A stretch of DNA of 64,000 nucleotides. Source: Candidatus Babelota bacterium (GTDB taxonomy: Bacteria; Babelota; Babeliae; Babelales; Vermiphilaceae). Location: assembly GCA_029262555.1 (NCBI GenBank), contig JAJCZE010000008.1, positions 1 through 64,000 of the forward strand, written 5' to 3'. This document shows positions 27,377 through 36,390 of this stretch, in pieces (the stretch's first letter is position 1; every line of letters begins with the position of its first letter). Under the pieces are notes generated by a model. The model ran no database searches, was not told the origin of the DNA, and saw nothing but the letters and a program-made list of their open reading frames with translations. The position numbers and the translations under genes were made by a program.

Positions 27377-28054
27377 ATGAAGAAGTATACTGTGGCGATA
27401 GCCGCACTTTCATTCATTTCAATCATTTCTGCATTTGAAGATAAACCAGCGCTTGGCCGCGTCGAACGTGCTGCGCTAATAGCAACTAAAGGCGTTGGTA
27501 CTGCTGGAGGGCTTGCGGCGGGATTTACTACGGGACTTGATGCGGCGATAGAAACTAACAAGTATATAGAGGATCAATATTTAGTTAGTATCCCAATTTT
27601 TTACGGAGGATTGATCGGCGGTGCTGTGGGCGGTTATAAAGGTGGTAAGTCACTCGCAGTCCTTGCGCTTGCAAAGCTGCATGGCGTTCCGTATCGAGTA
27701 GAAGCTCTGAGTCAGCATTATAATATTAATGTATCGCAATATAAGCCGATTTTAGAGGCAGCGGCGTCTCAAAATCCGGAATTACTAACGCAAGCAATTA
27801 ATGAAGTCTATACGCAACGATTTGGCGATGATTGGCAAGCAAGAATGCAAAAGCTTTTTAAGAAGTATCGTAGGCTTCGGCGAGTATTAGTAAAAGACAG
27901 CTCATTTATCCGAAAGGGCAATTTGCGCGATTTCGTTCGTATGGTTGAATTGGGCGCTGCAATGGCGAATCTTTATTTTAAAACGAATCCAAATAAAGAA
28001 TATACAATGAATTCCGCGATTGAACTATATCAAGAACTTGGATTATTGAATTAG
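27377..28054 (+). CDS. Exported glycine-zipper protein of unknown function
   Basis: A 225-residue protein with signal peptide 1-19. Two Gly/Ala-rich hydrophobic stretches follow (VGTAGGLAAGFTTGLDAA and GGLIGGAVGGYKGGKSLAV), which resemble glycine zippers that pack in membranes. The C-terminal half is a basic helical domain with no recognised family. GGAGGG precedes the ATG and a terminator follows, so it is a single-gene unit after ileS. Confidence 0.7.
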   Translation: MKKYTVAIAALSFISIISAFEDKPALGRVERAALIATKGVGTAGGLAAGFTTGLDAAIETNKYIEDQYLVSIPIFYGGLIGGAVGGYKGGKSLAVLALAKLHGVPYRVEALSQHYNINVSQYKPILEAAASQNPELLTQAINEVYTQRFGDDWQARMQKLFKKYRRLRRVLVKDSSFIRKGNLRDFVRMVELGAAMANLYFKTNPNKEYTMNSAIELYQELGLLN

Positions 28055-28063
28055 ATATATTTC

Positions 28064-28096
28064 AAAAAAAGCCGCTCAATTACGAGCGGCTTTTTT
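28064..28096 (+). terminator. Intrinsic terminator
   Basis: Stem GCCGCTC / GAGCGGC with a 6-nt loop, flanked by A7 on the left and T6 on the right. It could act on both strands. Confidence 0.9.
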
Positions 28097-28193
28097 AATA
28101 TTGTTTTTTGTTCTGATAATTCATCTATTATATGTAAACTTTATAATTCTTCTTAAAGGAACGGAATGGTGGGGTCTTTTTTTCAGATCTCCC

Positions 28194-30038
28194 CTACTTC
28201 TTTGAAAGCTTTGCTTTTGCAAAATCCGCAATCGCAGATTTTACCTGCTTGATTCCCTTTTGAATATCAAAGAATGAATATGAAGAAATGATATGTTCCT
28301 TCGATTGATCAGGTTGCTCTTTTTGCGACTCGTCGTCAAGTGGTTTTTCTGCTACTTCCATTCCAAAATAAGTAACCTGTTTTTCTTCCGGTATTTTTTC
28401 TGATTTGACTTCCCATTCAGATTCTAACGCAGAAAGTGCATCGAGCAATCCATTCAATTCTTTTTTATGTTTATCGTACGCATGTTGCAATTTCTTTTGC
28501 ACAGATTGGCGCGTTGTTGACGATTTGAGCTTGCGATGAAGCTGATGGATGTCTCCCAATACGCCTTTTTGCATATTGAGTGCTTTATTTAAATCCGGCA
28601 ATGTTTCAAAAACTATCATTGTATCTATGGGTGATTCATCAATAAATTCAGTATCTACTTTTTCAAGCATTTTTTGCTCAGAGATGATATCCGCAGCATC
28701 TTTGAATTTATCCTGCATCTTTTTTAAAGAACCATCGATCTCTTTTTGAAGCGCCTGCACTTCTTTAGGAATTTCTATTTTTGGCTCGTCTTTACTTTTT
28801 TCATCTTTTGATTCTCCAAGCTTTCCATCTTTAGCTTCACCTGGTTTTGACGAGCCAGATTTATCACTTGCTGGTGATTGGCGTCGCTGGCCAGGACGCT
28901 CTTGCCCTGGCTGTGCTTGCGTTGCTGCCGATGAGCCATGCCTACGTGAAGAAGCTGAAGGGATATGCGCTGATTGAGCGCTATATCCTCCTGGCGCATA
29001 GTCATCGTATCCATAATCATCATAACCACCGCCATAGCTATCACTTACGGGTGCAGTATAGCGTCCGGGAGCGCCGCTATACGCGACGGGCTTTTTGCTT
29101 CCAGCTGCTTTTACTGCTTTGTCTTCTGCCTCGCGATAGGTTTTTGCTACCGGATCAAAAAGAGTGAATAGAGCTTTTAGCTCTTGGGTGAGATTCAAAA
29201 TATACAGCGCTTCGTTATACTCGTTAAGTAGCGAATGATACGCCTTCTTTGAACTATTTTTCATGCGTCTGCCGCCCAAAAGAGGTACTTCTTCTGCACG
29301 GGGTTCAAACTGCGCAACTGCGCTTTCAACTTTTTGGATATTATTCAATAATGATTCATTCTTTAAAAGCGCATCAATATGATAATAATCTGATGTTTTT
29401 GGATCCCGCTCTAAAAGCCGAGAAAGCTGCTCAACCAACAGCTCCAGATCAACTTTCACCTCATTCCATGCCTTAGGAGGTTGTATCAAAACCTGCTTCT
29501 TTTTAATCCAGCTTTTTAATTTACTTGGAAACTCTGGAACGGTTGCCGCTTTTACGATAGATGAATTAATGCTTGCAATAAAGCTATTAATAGCAGCAAT
29601 TGCTTTTTCATGCTTACGGGTGAGTACCTGTTTTGGAGCTTGTGGCTTTTGCTCTTCTTTCTCTTGCGCAACTGGCTCATCTTCTTTTTTAACCGGCTCA
29701 TCTTCAACGAGTTGATTAATTAAGCTATCAAGCTCTTCATCAGTAATTGCACCGCTTTCTAATTTAGAAAGCATCGCCTTGCCTTCTTCTGTCTTGGAAA
29801 GATCATCAATTTTTTTTACTGCATCATCAAGCGATGCAAAAAACTCATCTTGTTCTTTTGGGTCAAGATTTGCAAACTCCTCCTCAAACTTTTTCATCTC
29901 TGCTTGCATTTCAGCTGATATTCCTCCCGCCATTGGCATCGGACCTGGAGCGCCAAACTGCGCCGCATAGCTGGTTGAAAAAATGATGAGCGCAAATGTT
30001 GCTAAAAAAATTTGATTGATAATGCGATAGGTACTCAT
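28194..30038 (-). CDS. Large exported, coiled-coil and low-complexity protein
   Basis: A 614-residue protein with a signal peptide (about 1-26, ending in SYAAQF). A Met/Pro/Gly stretch is followed by an acidic helical region (EEEFANLDPKEQDEF), a Glu/Lys/Pro linker, a helical domain (about 140-305), a Gly/Tyr/Asp and Ser-rich disordered section (about 315-400), and a final helical coiled-coil domain. No enzymatic motif. Its architecture suggests a periplasmic or surface structural protein. AGGAA precedes the ATG. Confidence 0.7.
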   Translation of the reverse strand: MSTYRIINQIFLATFALIIFSTSYAAQFGAPGPMPMAGGISAEMQAEMKKFEEEFANLDPKEQDEFFASLDDAVKKIDDLSKTEEGKAMLSKLESGAITDEELDSLINQLVEDEPVKKEDEPVAQEKEEQKPQAPKQVLTRKHEKAIAAINSFIASINSSIVKAATVPEFPSKLKSWIKKKQVLIQPPKAWNEVKVDLELLVEQLSRLLERDPKTSDYYHIDALLKNESLLNNIQKVESAVAQFEPRAEEVPLLGGRRMKNSSKKAYHSLLNEYNEALYILNLTQELKALFTLFDPVAKTYREAEDKAVKAAGSKKPVAYSGAPGRYTAPVSDSYGGGYDDYGYDDYAPGGYSAQSAHIPSASSRRHGSSAATQAQPGQERPGQRRQSPASDKSGSSKPGEAKDGKLGESKDEKSKDEPKIEIPKEVQALQKEIDGSLKKMQDKFKDAADIISEQKMLEKVDTEFIDESPIDTMIVFETLPDLNKALNMQKGVLGDIHQLHRKLKSSTTRQSVQKKLQHAYDKHKKELNGLLDALSALESEWEVKSEKIPEEKQVTYFGMEVAEKPLDDESQKEQPDQSKEHIISSYSFFDIQKGIKQVKSAIADFAKAKLSKK

Positions 30039-30156
30039 TAATTATTCCTACATTTATGAAAAATGGTTGCAAATGATCTGATATATCTACAACTCTGAAC
30101 ACCAGAGAGAAACGGCATAACCATATCATACTCTTTATTTTTTGGATACCAATCCT

Positions 30157-30498
30157 ATGAGAACGACCAACCATTCTGGTTACCTTCTTATCGAGCTTAT
30201 GATAGCTATTGTCTTACTCTGCGCTATGGGACTCAGTATTGGAAAGCTTTCAGGAAACGTTGCCGAATGGCATCGAGCTGCGCTTATCTATCTCAAAGCA
30301 ACGACCATTGCCGATAGAGTTCTAAATGGTCAAGATCCACACACCATAAAAGAGCCTGGCTATACTGTCCAAAAAAGCGCCTCTCGCCCATTTAATAAGA
30401 TTCCCTACACGGCAATCACAGTTACTATCACTGCACCATGTGGCCAACAGACTAAAACAATGACTTTTTGCGGCGGAAGGGCAGACTATCATGCGTAA
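30157..30498 (+). CDS. Type IV prepilin-like protein, first of three
   Basis: A 113-residue protein with a classic prepilin start: a short basic leader ending in Gly (NHSG), then YLLIELMIAIVLL with Glu at +5, followed by a hydrophobic helix. This is cleaved and N-methylated by PilD-type peptidase. It resembles GspI/PilV-type minor pilins by size and position. The start at 30157 is the nearest ATG to the leader but has only a weak ribosome site. It overlaps the next gene by 8 bp. Confidence 0.8.
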   Translation: MRTTNHSGYLLIELMIAIVLLCAMGLSIGKLSGNVAEWHRAALIYLKATTIADRVLNGQDPHTIKEPGYTVQKSASRPFNKIPYTAITVTITAPCGQQTKTMTFCGGRADYHA

Positions 30499-30988
30499 TC
30501 AATCAGGCGTTACACTTTTTGAATGCTTACTTTATATTGCACTGTTTTCATTCATTGCTACGGCAAGCGTATCGATTGTTGGGCGCTTGTGGCAGTCAAG
30601 TATGAAAGCTGCCCAAGTAGAGCGTTCACGCCTTACGCTCTATTCAGCTTTTGATGCATTGGCACGAGAGATTAAATCTGCTCCTTCATTGAAAAAAAAA
30701 TGGAAGCTTATCTCGCAGACCTGTTTGATATGGCCAGTGAACGAAAAGAAAAAAGATAGATGTTGGAGTATGCGCAATAATACGCTTTTTCGGGCCGAAG
30801 GTATATATAATGCTGAGCGAGAAACATGGGAAAAAAAGCAAAGCAGCAGCGTGGCACCCATTACAAAACTGTGCTTTACGCCAAATGGCACTGATCGAAT
30901 AACGCACATTGCCGTGATGCTTTCAGATGGCATCACCACAATAGAAGAAAAAATCGCATTACAAAATAGGAGGCTGGATGCGCAATAA
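30491..30988 (+). CDS. Type IV prepilin-like protein, PilW/GspJ-like
   Basis: A 165-residue protein beginning with a six-residue leader and the prepilin site G/VTLFECLLYIALF, again with Glu at +5. The long globular part with two late Cys fits a minor pseudopilin of the GspJ/PilW kind. Its ATG overlaps the end of the previous gene, and its own end overlaps the next by 11 bp, so the three are translationally coupled. Confidence 0.8.
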   Translation: MRNQSGVTLFECLLYIALFSFIATASVSIVGRLWQSSMKAAQVERSRLTLYSAFDALAREIKSAPSLKKKWKLISQTCLIWPVNEKKKDRCWSMRNNTLFRAEGIYNAERETWEKKQSSSVAPITKLCFTPNGTDRITHIAVMLSDGITTIEEKIALQNRRLDAQ

Positions 30989-31385
30989 GGATGGATCTGC
31001 GCTGATTTTCGTGAGTATACTCGTCGCATTTGTTGGCATCATTGTAATGCTTTTTACACGAAGCAGTACGCTCTATTATACCTTTACTATTGACCGCATG
31101 CAGCACGCTCGGAGTCAATTCGCCCTTGAAGCACTTACGCACTATGGCGTTGCTCGCTGTATTGCAAAAGAAAAGCCTTTAAAGAAAAAGTGGTCTAAAG
31201 CGCTACAATCATGGCCTATGCCAAATGGGCCGTATCAAGGAAACCTGTCTGTTTTAAAGAAGAATTCCTGTTTTCATATACGCTCAGAGTTATTAAAAAG
31301 TAATAAAACAATGGGCAAAATAGAATGCATTGTGCGTACTGATGGGCAAAATGGAGCAATTGTAGAAAAGTGGGCGCATTTATAA
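30978..31385 (+). CDS. Minor pilin-like protein, PilX/GspK-like
   Basis: A 135-residue protein with a short leader (MRNKDG) before SALIFVSILVAFVGIIVML. The N-terminal helix is pilin-like but lacks Glu at +5, as in PilX/GspK-type tip subunits. Gene order and overlaps make it the third member of a minor pseudopilin operon. The assembly machinery (ATPase, PilC, PilD, secretin) is not in this window. Confidence 0.7.
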   Translation: MRNKDGSALIFVSILVAFVGIIVMLFTRSSTLYYTFTIDRMQHARSQFALEALTHYGVARCIAKEKPLKKKWSKALQSWPMPNGPYQGNLSVLKKNSCFHIRSELLKSNKTMGKIECIVRTDGQNGAIVEKWAHL

Positions 31386-31400
31386 TTGCGTGATGTTTGA

Positions 31401-31429
31401 TTGGCCTCAGCCGGATTTTCCAGTATACT
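31401..31429 (+). promoter_or_regulatory. Candidate promoter for rplI-dnaB
   Basis: TTGGCC at 31401-31406 and TATACT at 31424-31429 are 17 bp apart, with the rplI ATG 47 bp further on. The -35 matches only four of six consensus bases. Confidence 0.4.
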
Positions 31430-31476
31430 ACTACCTCAATCAGTTCTTATGTTCACCAATCATTAAAGGGTTCACT

Positions 31477-31920
31477 ATGCGCATATTTTTAAAGAAAGAT
31501 ATCGAAAAAATCGGCATGGCTGGTGAGATCATCAAGGTTTCAGATGGCTTTGCTCGTAATTTCCTTTTTCCTAAGGGACTTGCGGTAGAAATTACCCCGC
31601 AAAATGCTTCTTTCTATCAAAAACAAGTAAAGCAAGTGGAGCATCGCAAGGAAGTCGTTGAGAGCCAAACATCTATGCTCGCAGAGCGAATAGGCTCGAT
31701 GACGCTTACATTAAAGCGTAAATTGCATGATGATGGCAAGCTGTATGGCGCAATAAACCAGTCTGAAATTGCGGATGCACTTTCAGAAAAAGGTATATCT
31801 GTTACGAAAAACAAAGTGGTTTTTTCAAAATCAATTAAGGCCAAAGGCAATCACGAAGTTACCATTAAATTAACTTCTCGTTTGCAACCACGTGTTAAAG
31901 TTACCATTTTGCCCGAATAG
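31477..31920 (+). CDS. rplI: 50S ribosomal protein L9
   Basis: A 147-residue L9. The N-terminal domain is typical: MRIFLKKDIEKIGMAGE, then DGFARNFLFPKGLA. A long helix and the C-terminal RNA-binding domain follow. I chose the ATG at 31477 with AAAGGG before it; the longer frame back to 31390 reads through the promoter region. dnaB starts 10 bp after its stop, a common bacterial pairing. Confidence 0.97.
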   Translation: MRIFLKKDIEKIGMAGEIIKVSDGFARNFLFPKGLAVEITPQNASFYQKQVKQVEHRKEVVESQTSMLAERIGSMTLTLKRKLHDDGKLYGAINQSEIADALSEKGISVTKNKVVFSKSIKAKGNHEVTIKLTSRLQPRVKVTILPE

Positions 31921-31930
31921 GTGAGAAAAC

Positions 31931-33304
31931 ATGTCAGTTTCTCGTGAGAGAAAACAACCGATTCCAAAATCTGCTGAGACTGTCCTTGGTAAACGGCTTC
32001 CCGCAAGTCTTGATGCTGAACGTTCCGTAATTGGAGCGATTCTTCTTAATGATGAGCTTGCGCACACCGTTTCTGAAGTGCTGAAATCAGGCGATTTTTA
32101 CTCTATTGCACACAAAGAAATCTACCAAACAATTTTGAAGATTATTCAGTCTCAAAAGCGAGTAGATTTACTGACGGTGCAAGACGAACTGGGTAAAAAT
32201 GAATCGCTTGAATCAGTAGGGGGCATTAGTTATTTAATGTCTCTTCAGGAAGATATTCCTGCGATGGGGATGATTGAGCAGCACGCTGCTATTATTAAAG
32301 AAAAAGCAGTATTAAGAGAGCTTATTGAATCGGCAACTGGCATTATCAGTAACTGTTACAGCCAAGATCATAAAAATATTGAAGCTGTTTTGGACCAAGC
32401 TGAAAAAACTATTTTTGAGATCTCCAATAAGAAATCAAATCAGAGCTTTATTCAGCTTGATATTTGGCTCAGAAAGACTTTTCAGCATCTTTCTGATATC
32501 AAGGGTAACGCAAAAGGCTTAACCGGCGTATCAACCGGTTATAAAAAACTCAATGAGATGACGTCAGGTTTTCAGAAGGGTGATTTGCTTATTTTGGCAG
32601 CGCGGCCATCTATGGGTAAAACCAGTATTGCACTCTGCATGGCAGAGCACGCTGCCCAATCCGGTACAGCAGTAGGATTTTTATCACTTGAAATGTCTGC
32701 AGAGCAAATTACGCTCAGGCTCCTTTCAAGCGAATCTGGCATTCCGCATCAGTTCATTCGAAATGCCACTATTAGTTCGCAAGAATGGGTAGAGCTGACC
32801 AATGTAGCCGCTCGGTTAGCTGAAATGAAATTATACATTGATGATTCACCGATGGTAACCATCATGGACGTAAGGACAAAGGCGCGAAAACTGAAAGCTG
32901 AGCATGCGCTAGACTTTCTTGTTATTGATTATTTACAGTTGATCCACGGATCAAGAAAGCATGAAAGTAGGCATTTAGAAGTATCTGAGATTTCTCGCTC
33001 ATTAAAGGCACTTGCCAAGGAATTAAATATTCCAATACTCGCTCTTTCACAGCTTTCTCGTGCCGTTGATAGCCGAATGGATAAGCGCCCAATGCTTTCT
33101 GATTTGCGAGAATCGGGTGCAATTGAGCAAGATGCAGATTTGATCATGTTTTTATATCGAGACATAGTGTATAACCCTGAAGCAGAAAATCCCGCACTTT
33201 CCGAACTTATAATAGGTAAGCAACGGAATGGACCAACCGGTACGGTATATCTTGATTTCGTGCGAGAGTTAACTAAATTTGAGGATAGTCAATATGATCA
33301 GTAG
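31931..33304 (+). CDS. dnaB: Replicative DNA helicase DnaB
   Basis: A 457-residue hexameric helicase. The N-terminal domain begins with PASLDAERSVIGAILL. The RecA-like domain has Walker A ARPSMGKTSIAL, the LSLEMS block, Walker B FLVIDYLQLI and the LRESGAIEQDAD arginine-finger region. It unwinds DNA at the fork. AGGTGAG overlaps the rplI stop. Its last 11 bp overlap a small ORF in another frame. Confidence 0.97.
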   Translation: MSVSRERKQPIPKSAETVLGKRLPASLDAERSVIGAILLNDELAHTVSEVLKSGDFYSIAHKEIYQTILKIIQSQKRVDLLTVQDELGKNESLESVGGISYLMSLQEDIPAMGMIEQHAAIIKEKAVLRELIESATGIISNCYSQDHKNIEAVLDQAEKTIFEISNKKSNQSFIQLDIWLRKTFQHLSDIKGNAKGLTGVSTGYKKLNEMTSGFQKGDLLILAARPSMGKTSIALCMAEHAAQSGTAVGFLSLEMSAEQITLRLLSSESGIPHQFIRNATISSQEWVELTNVAARLAEMKLYIDDSPMVTIMDVRTKARKLKAEHALDFLVIDYLQLIHGSRKHESRHLEVSEISRSLKALAKELNIPILALSQLSRAVDSRMDKRPMLSDLRESGAIEQDADLIMFLYRDIVYNPEAENPALSELIIGKQRNGPTGTVYLDFVRELTKFEDSQYDQ

Positions 33305-33437
33305 TATAAAAATTGCAGTATTTGGAAAAACAAATCGAAAAGATATTTTACTGATTCTTTTTTGTTTAGTTTTATTTAGTGGCTTTGTATATCAAGGATT
33401 TATTACACACGAAGCTGGGAATTTTTTCCCTCGATAG
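33294..33437 (+). CDS. Possible 47-residue single-pass membrane protein
   Basis: A short ORF starting inside the last codons of dnaB in another frame, with GAGG nine bases before its ATG. The product has a basic N-terminus (GKTNRKD), one hydrophobic helix (ILLILFCLVLFSGFVYQGF) and a short polar tail. Positive-inside charge and the overlap with dnaB suggest a real small membrane protein, but nothing proves it is expressed. ruvC begins 23 bp later. Confidence 0.5.
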   Translation: MISSIKIAVFGKTNRKDILLILFCLVLFSGFVYQGFITHEAGNFFPR

Positions 33438-33460
33438 TATTTAAAAAAAAAGGAAAGAGA

Positions 33461-33952
33461 GTGATTATCCTTGGTATAGACCCAGGATTTACCGTCACGG
33501 GCTTTGGAGTAATTAAAAAAGATAAAGCTGCTATTCAGCTCCTTGATTATGGCTACCTTAAGATGTCTTCATCAAAGCATCTCTCTGAGCGTATTGGTAT
33601 TTTTCATGATTTCATGACTGAAAAAATACTGAAATATCACGCTACAGACATTTCGCTTGAAACTCCCTTTTTGGGGAAAAACGCACAAAACTTTCTCAAG
33701 CTTGGCTATCTTCGTGGCATTTTATATCTCTTGGCAGATCGTCACTCTTTAGTACTGAATGAGTTTTCTCCACGAGAAGTAAAGCAATCGGTAACTGGCT
33801 ATGGTGGTGCAAGTAAAGAGCAGGTTGCACGCGTTATATTGCAGCTTTTTCCCCGCATGAATATGCCGGATAAGCTGGATGTTACGGATGCATTGGCCGT
33901 TACGCTCTGCGGCGTATGGCGCAATAAAAACCTTGCATTGCTTGCTCGATAG
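33461..33952 (+). CDS. ruvC: Holliday junction endonuclease RuvC
   Basis: A 163-residue RuvC. It begins MIILGIDPGFTVTGFG with the first catalytic Asp. The Glu in SLETPF and the Asp pair in DKLDVTDALAV complete the active site. It cuts four-way junctions after RuvAB branch migration. The start is a GTG with AGGAAAGAGA before it. RuvA and RuvB are not in the window. Confidence 0.95.
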   Translation: MIILGIDPGFTVTGFGVIKKDKAAIQLLDYGYLKMSSSKHLSERIGIFHDFMTEKILKYHATDISLETPFLGKNAQNFLKLGYLRGILYLLADRHSLVLNEFSPREVKQSVTGYGGASKEQVARVILQLFPRMNMPDKLDVTDALAVTLCGVWRNKNLALLAR

Positions 33953-34019
33953 CTCAAAACCCTTGTTTTTAGGCTCTTTTTCTTTGTATGCTAACAGTAT
34001 GAAGAAAAAAGGAGTAGGA

Positions 34020-34715
34020 ATGAAGAGGGTATATATTTCCATAATAACTATCACTTTGCTTGCTGCTGGTTTATACATACAAAGCAGCGACACGTCTCAT
34101 ATTAAATCTCAAAAGCCGGCAGAGCCGGTTGCTACTCTTGCTGCAACTAAACAGCTTTTAATAAAACTCCAGGATCAATTACAACTTTTTCAACGTAAAA
34201 ATGCCGCACAAAGCGAACGTCTTTCTGGCGTATTTGCAAAATGGAAGCAAGCGGGGAAAATTAAGCAGGCAGAGCAGTGGAATAAAGTTCGCAATGGAAT
34301 CGATGCGCTTTTATCAAATATCCAAATTATTTTGAATAATTTTGATCACATGCAAAAACTACGCAGAGACAAAGAGCTGTTTACTGCGCTCAGCACATTA
34401 GAAAAAGAGTCTCAAAAAGTGACTCCCCAAATGGGCGATACTCGATTTTTAATGCAATCAGCATCATTATACGGAAAGCGAATTTTTGAAGATAAGCTTC
34501 TTGATAAACTCAAAGGCCTCACAACTGTTGCCCCTCAAAAAGAGAAAAAAGAAGAAAAAGATCAATACGATCAATCATTTGAGTTCGATTTCGATTCCGA
34601 TTTTAATTTTGACGACTTCAATGATTCACATAATGACTCTTTCGATAGCGAAGATTTCGTCTTTGATGACTTTGATGGTGGGTTTGAGTTTGATGACGAT
34701 GATTTTTATTTTTAA
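34020..34715 (+). CDS. Exported protein with an Asp/Phe-rich acidic tail
   Basis: A 231-residue protein with an N-terminal signal or anchor (VYISIITITLLAAGLYI). A helical, Lys/Gln-rich middle follows. The last 50 residues consist almost only of Asp, Phe, Asn, Ser and Glu (for example DFDSDFNFDDFNDSHND) and end in DDDDFYF. GGAGTAGGA precedes the ATG at 34020; an ATG at 33999 is also in frame. I do not recognise a family. The tail could bind calcium or basic proteins, but this is a guess. Confidence 0.7.
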   Translation: MKRVYISIITITLLAAGLYIQSSDTSHIKSQKPAEPVATLAATKQLLIKLQDQLQLFQRKNAAQSERLSGVFAKWKQAGKIKQAEQWNKVRNGIDALLSNIQIILNNFDHMQKLRRDKELFTALSTLEKESQKVTPQMGDTRFLMQSASLYGKRIFEDKLLDKLKGLTTVAPQKEKKEEKDQYDQSFEFDFDSDFNFDDFNDSHNDSFDSEDFVFDDFDGGFEFDDDDFYF

Positions 34716-34790
34716 ACCCTTGAGAATAAAATAGTTTTTTTCGTATTGTTTCAGAGTGGTTAGGGGAACCATTACTAGGGAGAGAAGACA

Positions 34791-35276
34791 ATGCGCAAAA
34801 TAGACTGGCTTCACCACGCATCATCACGGCAACTTTTGCACTATATTCATGAAATCAATGAAGTGCAACAACCGCTATCCGAGCAAGCAATTCTCGAAAT
34901 TCAAGAAAAATTCTTATCTAATGGGTTTCAATATCTCAAAACCCAATCGGTCAAAGAGAGCCGAGCTCTTATAGAAACATTCCTGAATACGCTCACTCTT
35001 TATAATGATGTGGCATGCCTTACAACCGCAAAAGAGCCTCAGCTCTATAACGCTACGGATCTTTATGGGATATTTCAAGCAGGGGGCTATCTCAGTTCAT
35101 TTGAAAGCCATTGCCTTGAGGAGTATTTCGTGGAGCATTTCTACTTTGATTTCATGTGGATTGAAGCAACAATGGACATACTCACAAGCTCATGGTTTGA
35201 AGACGTTAAAAAAATCCTTATCCATTCAGCCATAGATCAGCACATTCCGATACTTGTATGCGTTTATGATAAATAA
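34791..35276 (+). CDS. Protein of unknown function, 161 aa
   Basis: A helical, slightly acidic protein without a signal peptide or membrane segment, so probably cytoplasmic. It is rich in aromatic residues in its second half (FVEHFYFDFMWIEA). AGGGAGAGAAG precedes the ATG. No family recognised. It converges on the exported protein gene at 35311 with 34 bp between the stops. Confidence 0.65.
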   Translation: MRKIDWLHHASSRQLLHYIHEINEVQQPLSEQAILEIQEKFLSNGFQYLKTQSVKESRALIETFLNTLTLYNDVACLTTAKEPQLYNATDLYGIFQAGGYLSSFESHCLEEYFVEHFYFDFMWIEATMDILTSSWFEDVKKILIHSAIDQHIPILVCVYDK

Positions 35277-35310
35277 ACGCATAGGTTCCGATAAGGAATA
35301 TTATGTTAAC

Positions 35311-36390
35311 TTACCCAAAGTGATGTCCTAGATGCATTTGCACCCCTTCAACCATTTCAACTTCACCACCGAGTTGACCACCATACGCAATACCTGAATT
35401 ATGATTCATAATTCCTAAAAGGTGTTGGCCTTTATTTTCAATGAGCGTCCTTTTTTCTTGAGCCTCCATATCATAATAATAAAGCCCCAGAAAAGACGTC
35501 TGTGAAGAATCTACATAATAGATGCCCGATTGGCAAATTCGAGGCAATAGCGGCAAAATAGACTCATAGAGCCGATCTTTGCCTGCCAATAATGACGTTG
35601 GAATTGTAAAGGTAAATAGATGGCTTTTTTCCCACCCCTCTTTCGAGCGCATAATTCTATAATATTCAAACGGCACCGCAGGATTTTTTTGAAGGAGATT
35701 TTCAGGATAACTGACCACAAATCCTTCCGTATCGGATACCATATGTAAAAAAGCTAACGGCGTCTCAAATGGGATAACTCCATGAATTTTCGGCTGATTT
35801 TCAAGATAAACCATCATACTGCTATTAAAATCATCTTGCTGATCGGGAGCCTGATAATCTGTACATGCAATGCGACACATTCCTTTTTGCGATCGTTCTA
35901 TAAAAAAGAGCGTTGAGTCAATTTTTTGAGGATAAAGATAATCGCACTCCTCCTTCAATATAAGCGGAGACACGTCCCCTTCCCAATCAATCTGAAAAAT
36001 ACCAAAATAATCTTGATATTTACCCGAAGCATAGCACGTTCGAGAATCAATCCAATTGACCTGTTCAACATTATAAAGCGGAGCATTGTATTCAATAGTT
36101 CGAGGAGAACGTTTAAGAGGCTGCTTTACTTTGAGCATCCCATTATCAATAAAGCTAAACCCAGAATAGTCTGGCAAAAAAGTAAATCCTGCTGGAGTAT
36201 AGCGAGACAAAAGAAGTTGCTGAGCATATTGGGTTTGAGCATCCCATTCCCATAACTCTAAATGAGTAGCACCCTTTTGATACATAACGTAAAACGCATT
36301 ACGTTCAGGATGATACCCAACGGGATATAAAAACTCCGCTGCATGCACATACAAACAACAAAATAATATTACTAAAAAGCCTACCCTCAT
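35311..36390 (-). CDS. Exported protein, possibly a beta-propeller
   Basis: A 359-residue protein with a signal peptide (1-17, ending in YVHAAE). The mature part is rich in aromatic residues and in repeating strand-turn segments such as LPDYSGFSFIDNG and ASGKYQDYFGIFQIDW, which suggests a beta-propeller as in TolB- or WD-like proteins. I could not define blades or a family. GGAGCACGCA precedes the ATG. It appears to be a single-gene unit. Confidence 0.65.
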   Translation of the reverse strand: MRVGFLVILFCCLYVHAAEFLYPVGYHPERNAFYVMYQKGATHLELWEWDAQTQYAQQLLLSRYTPAGFTFLPDYSGFSFIDNGMLKVKQPLKRSPRTIEYNAPLYNVEQVNWIDSRTCYASGKYQDYFGIFQIDWEGDVSPLILKEECDYLYPQKIDSTLFFIERSQKGMCRIACTDYQAPDQQDDFNSSMMVYLENQPKIHGVIPFETPLAFLHMVSDTEGFVVSYPENLLQKNPAVPFEYYRIMRSKEGWEKSHLFTFTIPTSLLAGKDRLYESILPLLPRICQSGIYYVDSSQTSFLGLYYYDMEAQEKRTLIENKGQHLLGIMNHNSGIAYGGQLGGEVEMVEGVQMHLGHHFG

